Shown here piece after piece: positions 14,368 to 18,523 of a stretch of 18,523 bases of DNA. Numbering within the stretch: position 1 is the first letter of the stretch; each line of letters starts with the position of its first letter. Both the position numbers and the translations under genes were made by a program. The notes beneath the pieces were generated by a model. That model did no database searches and was not told where the DNA came from. It was given only the letters and a program-made list of their open reading frames with translations. Where the stretch lies: the NCBI GenBank assembly GCA_964522445.1, contig CAZFUY010000059.1, positions 1 through 18,523 on the forward strand. Direction: 5' to 3'. Source of the stretch: CAZFUY01 sp964522445 (GTDB taxonomy: Bacteria; Pseudomonadota; Gammaproteobacteria; SZUA-229).

Positions 14368-16488
14368 TTAAACCGAAGCCCTGACACATCGCAATAAACC
14401 ATAATCAAAAACACCTTCTAGCGCGTCATATACAGGTTTTAGTTTTTTATCTTCATCACTAAAATTTAAAAACGCATTTTGAATAGTTTTAATTTCTTTA
14501 TCAGTCAAATCAACAACCTGATTTAATTCAATATCACCCTGCTCTATAGATTCGGCCAGGTGACTATAAATTGTTGTTGATTTTAAATTTCGGTGTGTAG
14601 CAATTGCATTTACATTCATTCCAGAACGAATAAGCTGTAAGGTTTCATCCACTGTTTCACTTGATGATAAGGTTGATATTTCATTATTAGCATGTTGCTT
14701 TATTACTGTTATAAAATCATCGGCATAAGCTTCGAGTTTTTTCTCACCTACACCTGTTATTCCTGAAAACTGCTGATGATTTTGCGGCTGCCTTTCAACC
14801 ATTTCCATTAAAGCAGCATCATGAAAAATCACAAAAGGTGGAACGTCTAACTCTTCGGCTAATGTTTTTCTGCAAGCTCTTAATGCTTCCCATAAATCAT
14901 TGTCTTTTTCTTTTATATTATTATAAGACTTGCGTCCACGTTTCTGAGATTTGGACTGTTTTGTTTCTTTACGCAACATCAGGGTTTCTTCGCCACGTAA
15001 AACGGATCGACATTGTTCTGTTAATAATAAATTTCCATAACCTTCTATATCAACAGATAACAAATTTCTGGCAATGAGCTGGCGAAATATACTTCGCCAT
15101 TGTTTTGCGTCCAGTTCTTTACCTATGCCGTACACGCTAATTCTATCGTGACCAAATTGTTTTATTCGATCCATATCCTTGCCGAGTAAAACATCGACCA
15201 GATAGGTAACACCAAAACGTTGTTGAGTTTTATACACACATGACAGAGCTTTCTGCGCAACTACTGTTGCATCCCAGGTTTCTACAGGTGATAAACAGGT
15301 ATCGCAATTGCCGCAAGGTTTTTCTAAATGATCGCCAAAATATTTTAATAATGCAATTCGTCTGCACGTTGTTAATTCACTAAAGCCCAGCATGGATTGA
15401 AGCTTGTGATGCTCTACTCTTTTATGTGCTTCATCTGCATCGGATGTTTCCATCATTTGTTTTAACATAATGACATCTTGCAGGCCGTACATCATCCATG
15501 CATCGGCAGGTTGGCCATCACGCCCTGCTCGTCCTGTTTCCTGATAATAGGCTTCGATACTTTTGGGTAAATTTAAATGTGCAACAAACCTGACATCCGG
15601 TTTATCTATCCCCATACCAAATGCAATGGTTGCAACAATAATAATGCTGTCTTCATTTAAAAAACGGTGTTGATGTTTCTGCCTCATAGCAGCAGATAAA
15701 CCCGCATGATATGGCAGTGCATTTAAACCTTTTGAGCTTAACCATTCTGCTGTTTGCTCAACTTTTTTTCGTGACAGGCAGTAAACAATACCCGCATCAT
15801 TTTCGTGTTCATTGCGAATAAAACGTAATAACTGATCTTTGGCATTACCCTGATTTTGCGAAATGGTGTAGCAAATGTTTGGCCGATCAAAACCGGAAAC
15901 AAATAATTCTGCATTTTCAAGACTTAAGCGTTGAATAATTTCACGACGTGTTGCCTCATCTGCCGTAGCTGTTAATGCAATACGTGGAATATCAGGGAAG
16001 CGTTCATGCAGTACAGATAATTGTATATATTCAGGCCGGAAGTCATGCCCCCATTGAGAAACACAGTGCGCTTCATCCACTGCAAACATTGACAGCGGCG
16101 CACGTTCTAATAAATTTAAAAAACGTTCTGTCATTAATCGTTCGGGCGCAACGTAAAGTAAATCTAATTCATTGTTAAGTAACTGCTGTTCTATTTCATT
16201 TGCACTGTAAGCATCTAGTGTTGAATTTAGAAAAGCGGAGCGCACACCCAGTTGCTGTAAAGCAACAACCTGATCCTGCATAAGGGCAATCAATGGAGAG
16301 ACAACAATACCGACACCTTCTCGAACCATGGCGGGTATCTGGTAGCATAAAGACTTACCGCCACCTGTGGGCATAAGCACAACAGCATCTTTACCACTGA
16401 TAACCTGTTGAATAATTTCTTTTTGATGAAGTCGGAATTCAGAATAGCCAAAAATGCTATCCAGGATATTTAGTGCTTTATCTTCCAT
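14368..16488 (-). CDS. recQ: ATP-dependent DNA helicase RecQ with extra C-terminal domain
   Basis: RecQ is a 3'-5' helicase used in recombination and repair. At 706 residues it is about 95 longer than E. coli RecQ. In order it has Walker A TGGGKS (41-46), DEAH (138-141), SAT-type motif III TATAD, the QETGRAGRDG motif VI (316-325), and a zinc site of Cys375, Cys392, Cys395 and Cys398. The RQC winged helix (about 400-515), an acidic and basic linker, and HRDC (about 535-605) follow. The final 95 residues contain a helix-turn-helix-like stretch (SETVDETLQLIRSGMNVNAIATHRNLKSTTIYSHL), the kind of C-terminal HTH seen in some longer RecQs. The ribosome site before the ATG is poor. It ends close to the transposase patch and is convergent with it. 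Confidence 0.97.
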   Translation of the reverse strand: MEDKALNILDSIFGYSEFRLHQKEIIQQVISGKDAVVLMPTGGGKSLCYQIPAMVREGVGIVVSPLIALMQDQVVALQQLGVRSAFLNSTLDAYSANEIEQQLLNNELDLLYVAPERLMTERFLNLLERAPLSMFAVDEAHCVSQWGHDFRPEYIQLSVLHERFPDIPRIALTATADEATRREIIQRLSLENAELFVSGFDRPNICYTISQNQGNAKDQLLRFIRNEHENDAGIVYCLSRKKVEQTAEWLSSKGLNALPYHAGLSAAMRQKHQHRFLNEDSIIIVATIAFGMGIDKPDVRFVAHLNLPKSIEAYYQETGRAGRDGQPADAWMMYGLQDVIMLKQMMETSDADEAHKRVEHHKLQSMLGFSELTTCRRIALLKYFGDHLEKPCGNCDTCLSPVETWDATVVAQKALSCVYKTQQRFGVTYLVDVLLGKDMDRIKQFGHDRISVYGIGKELDAKQWRSIFRQLIARNLLSVDIEGYGNLLLTEQCRSVLRGEETLMLRKETKQSKSQKRGRKSYNNIKEKDNDLWEALRACRKTLAEELDVPPFVIFHDAALMEMVERQPQNHQQFSGITGVGEKKLEAYADDFITVIKQHANNEISTLSSSETVDETLQLIRSGMNVNAIATHRNLKSTTIYSHLAESIEQGDIELNQVVDLTDKEIKTIQNAFLNFSDEDKKLKPVYDALEGVFDYGLLRCVRASV

Positions 16489-16529
16489 ATTTAATAATTT
16501 CTAGTTTAGTTTCAGTAATTACCGGGGTC

Positions 16530-16605
16530 GGGGTCGGAGTCAAATTTGATTAAAGATATTACCAGGCTGAATTTATTCCATTAAATCAAATTTGACTCCG
16601 ACCCC
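16530..16605. repeat. Type B inverted repeat, variant stem (GGGGTCGGAGTCAAATTTGAT), copy 2
   Basis: Perfect 21-bp arms (16530-16550 and 16585-16605) flank a 34-nt AT-rich spacer. A short GGGGTCG duplication precedes the left arm (16524-16530). The third base of the arm is G instead of the T seen in every other copy, and the partner strand changes with it. It lies between the FHA gene stop and the recQ start, where it could separate the two transcripts. Confidence 0.9.
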
Positions 16606-16616
16606 GGCAATTAGAC

Positions 16617-16994
16617 TCACTTGTCTTTTGTGTAATACACACCCGGTATCCAGCTCTTTTTGATTTCACTGGTTTTTTCCAGATCTGTTTCATTTTCATC
16701 TATAAAGGTAAATGAGTTCCAGCCAATACGGATAATGTCGTTATGGTGCAGTTGTTGACGTTCAATTTGCTTCTCATTTATAAAAGAACCGTTAGTACTA
16801 TCCAGATCTTCCAGAAAGAAAACCTCATTATCTTTGTCGTCTTTAAAAATAACAATTTTTGCATGTTGAGAACTCACAGACAGATCATCTATTTGCACCT
16901 GATTATCACTGGTACGCCCAAATGTTAATGCCGGTTGTTCAATATTAAATCGGTTTGATACAACACCATCAACCGTTTGAATAATCATTGCCAT
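16617..16994 (-). CDS. FHA-domain protein
   Basis: This small stand-alone forkhead-associated domain protein (about 125 residues) is predicted to bind phosphothreonine peptides. The core motifs are present: LTFGRTSDNQVQIDD (the GR strand-loop), SVSSQHAKI (S-x2-H) and LEDLDSTNGSFINEKQI (the TNG loop). No transmembrane segment or second domain is visible, and the C-terminal 25 residues are polar. The ATG at 16994 (MAMIIQTVDG) and the one at 16988 (MIIQTVDG) are both plausible; the second has the better-spaced AGGG. An ATG at 17057 would add 21 residues outside the domain. No kinase, phosphatase or secretion gene is nearby, so the partner is unknown. Confidence 0.88.
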   Translation of the reverse strand: MAMIIQTVDGVVSNRFNIEQPALTFGRTSDNQVQIDDLSVSSQHAKIVIFKDDKDNEVFFLEDLDSTNGSFINEKQIERQQLHHNDIIRIGWNSFTFIDENETDLEKTSEIKKSWIPGVYYTKDK

Positions 16995-17165
16995 GCCCTG
17001 GTTTTCCTGATGCCTGTTATTTTTTATGAGTCTAAAGCCTGTACGAACTTCACACAATAACAGGGTGACAAAAACATCAATTAATAAGTCAATTGTCCAA
17101 CTCTATTGGCATATAAATAAATTTTTACATCTTTAATTACTATCACGAATAAATAACGTGTAAAA

Positions 17166-17179
17166 TTGATATTTATCAT
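17166..17179 (+). promoter_or_regulatory. FNR/ANR-type box of the ccoN promoter
   Basis: TTGAT-ATTT-ATCAT matches the FNR/ANR consensus TTGAT-N4-ATCAA at nine of ten positions. Its centre is about 41 bp before the transcription start expected from the TATAAT at 17201-17206, the class II activation position. cbb3 oxidase operons are classic FNR/ANR targets under low oxygen, which fits the gene downstream. Confidence 0.75.
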
Positions 17180-17200
17180 TAAATAATAATGACAAATCTA

Positions 17201-17213
17201 TATAATTCTGCTG
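17201..17213 (+). promoter_or_regulatory. -10 hexamer and inferred start point of ccoN
   Basis: TATAAT at 17201-17206 is a perfect sigma-70 -10 hexamer with the FNR-like box in place of a -35. The start point would be near 17213, giving a 5' leader of about 250 nt before ccoN. The leader holds two short frames (17246-17284 and 17275-17313, the second after GGAG) and two small stem-loops: TAGTCAG/CTGACTA at 17324-17346 and CCTGAG/CTCAGG at 17409-17433, the latter just upstream of the ribosome site. I see no known riboswitch. Confidence 0.6.
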
Positions 17214-17460
17214 GGTATTTTGGGGATATTAAAGATTTAATCGGTATGAATGGCCATACGGAGGCCAGTTTAAAATGGAATTAGTTTCATCTATTGCATC
17301 CCTGACCATCTGAATTTTACTAATAGTCAGCCTTATTATCTGACTACAACAATGGTTTTTTAGACTATCGCACTGCCTGACAGTTCAAATAGCTTAAAAC
17401 TAACATGGCCTGAGCTGACCCTATCAACTCAGGTAATTAAGAAAAAGAGGAGACATTCTC

Positions 17461-18523
17461 GTGCAAGCTTCGCTTGATCAGAAGTATAACTTTGAAGTCG
17501 TTAAATGGTTTACCGTTGCGTCTGTCATTTATTTGGTAGTAGGCACTCTGGTAGGTGTTTACATTGCATCAGAACTGGCCTGGCCTGTTCTTAACTTCGA
17601 CATAGCCGAACTTTCGTTTGGTCGATTACGCCCACTACATACTAATGCAGTCATATTTGCATTTGGTGGTTGTGCCCTGATGGCAACATCGATTTACTCT
17701 GTTCAGCGCACCTGTGGCGTTCGAATCTGGAGCGATAAACTGGCATGGTTTACCTTTGTTGGCTGGAACCTGATTATTGTTGCAGCCGTTATCACGCTGC
17801 CATTAGGCCTGACTCAAGGTAAAGAATACGCAGAACTGGAATGGCCAATTGATATTGCAATTGCTATTGTCTGGTTGGCATATGGCCTGAACTTTATAAT
17901 GACATTGGCGACACGAAAATCTTCGCATATATATGTGTCAAACTGGTTCTTCCTGTCAATGATTGTGATGATTACTTACCTGCACGTAGTAAATAGTCTG
18001 GCGATCCCAGTCAGTGCATTTAAGTCATATTCTGTATTCTCTGGTGTACAGGATGCCATGATTCAGTGGTGGTGGGGCCATAATGCGGTTGGTTTTTATC
18101 TAACAGCTGGCTTCCTGGGTATTATGTATTACTTTGTACCCAAGCAGGCTAACCGCCCTATTTTCTCATATCGTCTGTCTGTTATTCACTTCTGGGCGCT
18201 AACATTTGGTTATGTATGGTTAGGTGCTCATCACCTTCAATACACAGCTCTGCCCGACTGGACAGGTTCATTAGGTGCTGCGGTTTCTTTAGCGATGATC
18301 ATTCCTTCATGGGGTGGCGCGGTAAACGGCATGATGACCTTATCAGGCGCATGGGACAAACTGCGTACTGACTATGTTCTACGCTTCCTTGTGGTTTCAC
18401 TGGCTTTCTACGCTATGTCTACTTTCGAAGGCCCTGTTATGTCAGCCAAGACAGTTAATGCACTGTCTCATTACACTGACTGGACTATCGGCCACGTACA
18501 CTCAGGTGCTTTAGGCTGGGTTG
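17461..18523 (+). CDS. ccoN: cbb3-type cytochrome c oxidase subunit I, 3' end outside the window
   Basis: This is the catalytic subunit of the high-affinity terminal oxidase, which reduces oxygen to water and pumps protons in the inner membrane. The first 354 residues are visible and consist mainly of membrane helices. His60 (LHTNAVIF), His207 (WWGHNAVGF), Tyr251 and His257-His258 (GYVWLGAHHLQY), Glu323 (STFEGP), and His345 and His347 (IGHVHSGALGWV) stand at the positions I recall for the haem b, CuB and haem b3 ligands of the Pseudomonas stutzeri enzyme. That agreement supports the GTG start at 17461, which has AGAGGAG 8 nt upstream. ccoO, ccoQ and ccoP would be expected just beyond the window edge. 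Confidence 0.97.
   Translation, partial: MQASLDQKYNFEVVKWFTVASVIYLVVGTLVGVYIASELAWPVLNFDIAELSFGRLRPLHTNAVIFAFGGCALMATSIYSVQRTCGVRIWSDKLAWFTFVGWNLIIVAAVITLPLGLTQGKEYAELEWPIDIAIAIVWLAYGLNFIMTLATRKSSHIYVSNWFFLSMIVMITYLHVVNSLAIPVSAFKSYSVFSGVQDAMIQWWWGHNAVGFYLTAGFLGIMYYFVPKQANRPIFSYRLSVIHFWALTFGYVWLGAHHLQYTALPDWTGSLGAAVSLAMIIPSWGGAVNGMMTLSGAWDKLRTDYVLRFLVVSLAFYAMSTFEGPVMSAKTVNALSHYTDWTIGHVHSGALGWV

Noticed and set aside
16309..16318. CCGACACCTT inside recQ, resembling the right arm of the hairpin family
   Set aside because: It encodes conserved RecQ sequence (EGVGIVVSP), has no partner arm nearby, and is short enough to be chance.
12110..16605. Recurring GGTGTCGGAGTC units as a CRISPR array
   Set aside because: The units are palindromic, irregularly spaced, differ in loop, and have no uniform spacers or cas genes.
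17275..17313. Twelve-residue leader frame MELVSSIASLTI as a regulatory peptide of ccoN
   Set aside because: It has a plausible GGAG site, but it is very short, overlaps another short frame and has no recognisable regulatory codon run. It is mentioned only within the leader description.

Overview
The window looks like a chromosome segment of a moderately AT-rich gammaproteobacterium. The main evidence is the conserved block tRNA-Gly / pgsA / uvrC / uvrY(gacA), a FadE-FadI-FadJ type beta-oxidation set, and a cbb3 oxidase gene behind an FNR/ANR-like site. I cannot fix the genus or order from sequence alone.

Layout. Positions 1-3309 (minus strand) hold the 3'-truncated tRNA-Gly(GCC), pgsA, uvrC and a GacA/UvrY-type response regulator. 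Positions 3445-5058 carry a small CYTH phosphohydrolase (minus) and a class V aminotransferase (plus), whose start codons lie 15 bp apart. A REP-like inverted repeat (5075-5144) follows. Positions 5288-12000 form a tight plus-strand cluster: a circularly permuted papain-fold hydrolase (YiiX/C92 type), then fadE, fadI and fadJ, with short gaps or overlaps throughout. It looks like a fatty-acid beta-oxidation operon headed by an unusual hydrolase.

Positions 12001-14367 are an accessory, decaying patch. It contains a BFD-like [2Fe-2S] protein bracketed by two identical hairpins, a HicA toxin fragment joined to one hairpin, a near-perfect Fur box with no intact gene behind it, a phd-parE toxin-antitoxin pair, and a REP-associated tyrosine transposase (RAYT, Y1/HUH family). 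Hairpins built on the stem GGTGTCGGAGTC recur through this patch and again at 16530-16605. One lies in frame inside the transposase gene itself. A 14-bp direct repeat, inside a longer similarity to the 3' end of parE, flanks the transposase unit.

Positions 14368-16994 (minus) hold recQ, with an extra C-terminal helix-turn-helix-like domain, and a small stand-alone FHA-domain protein. From 17166 to the window end there is an FNR/ANR-like box placed for class II activation, a perfect -10 hexamer, a leader of about 250 nt, and ccoN, which starts at GTG and runs off the end. Its haem and copper ligands are at the positions I recall for the Pseudomonas stutzeri enzyme.

The most unusual element is the RAYT/hairpin system at 12110-16605. 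The element family has invaded the transposase's own reading frame, surrounds an iron-sulfur gene, and abuts two broken or duplicated toxin genes.
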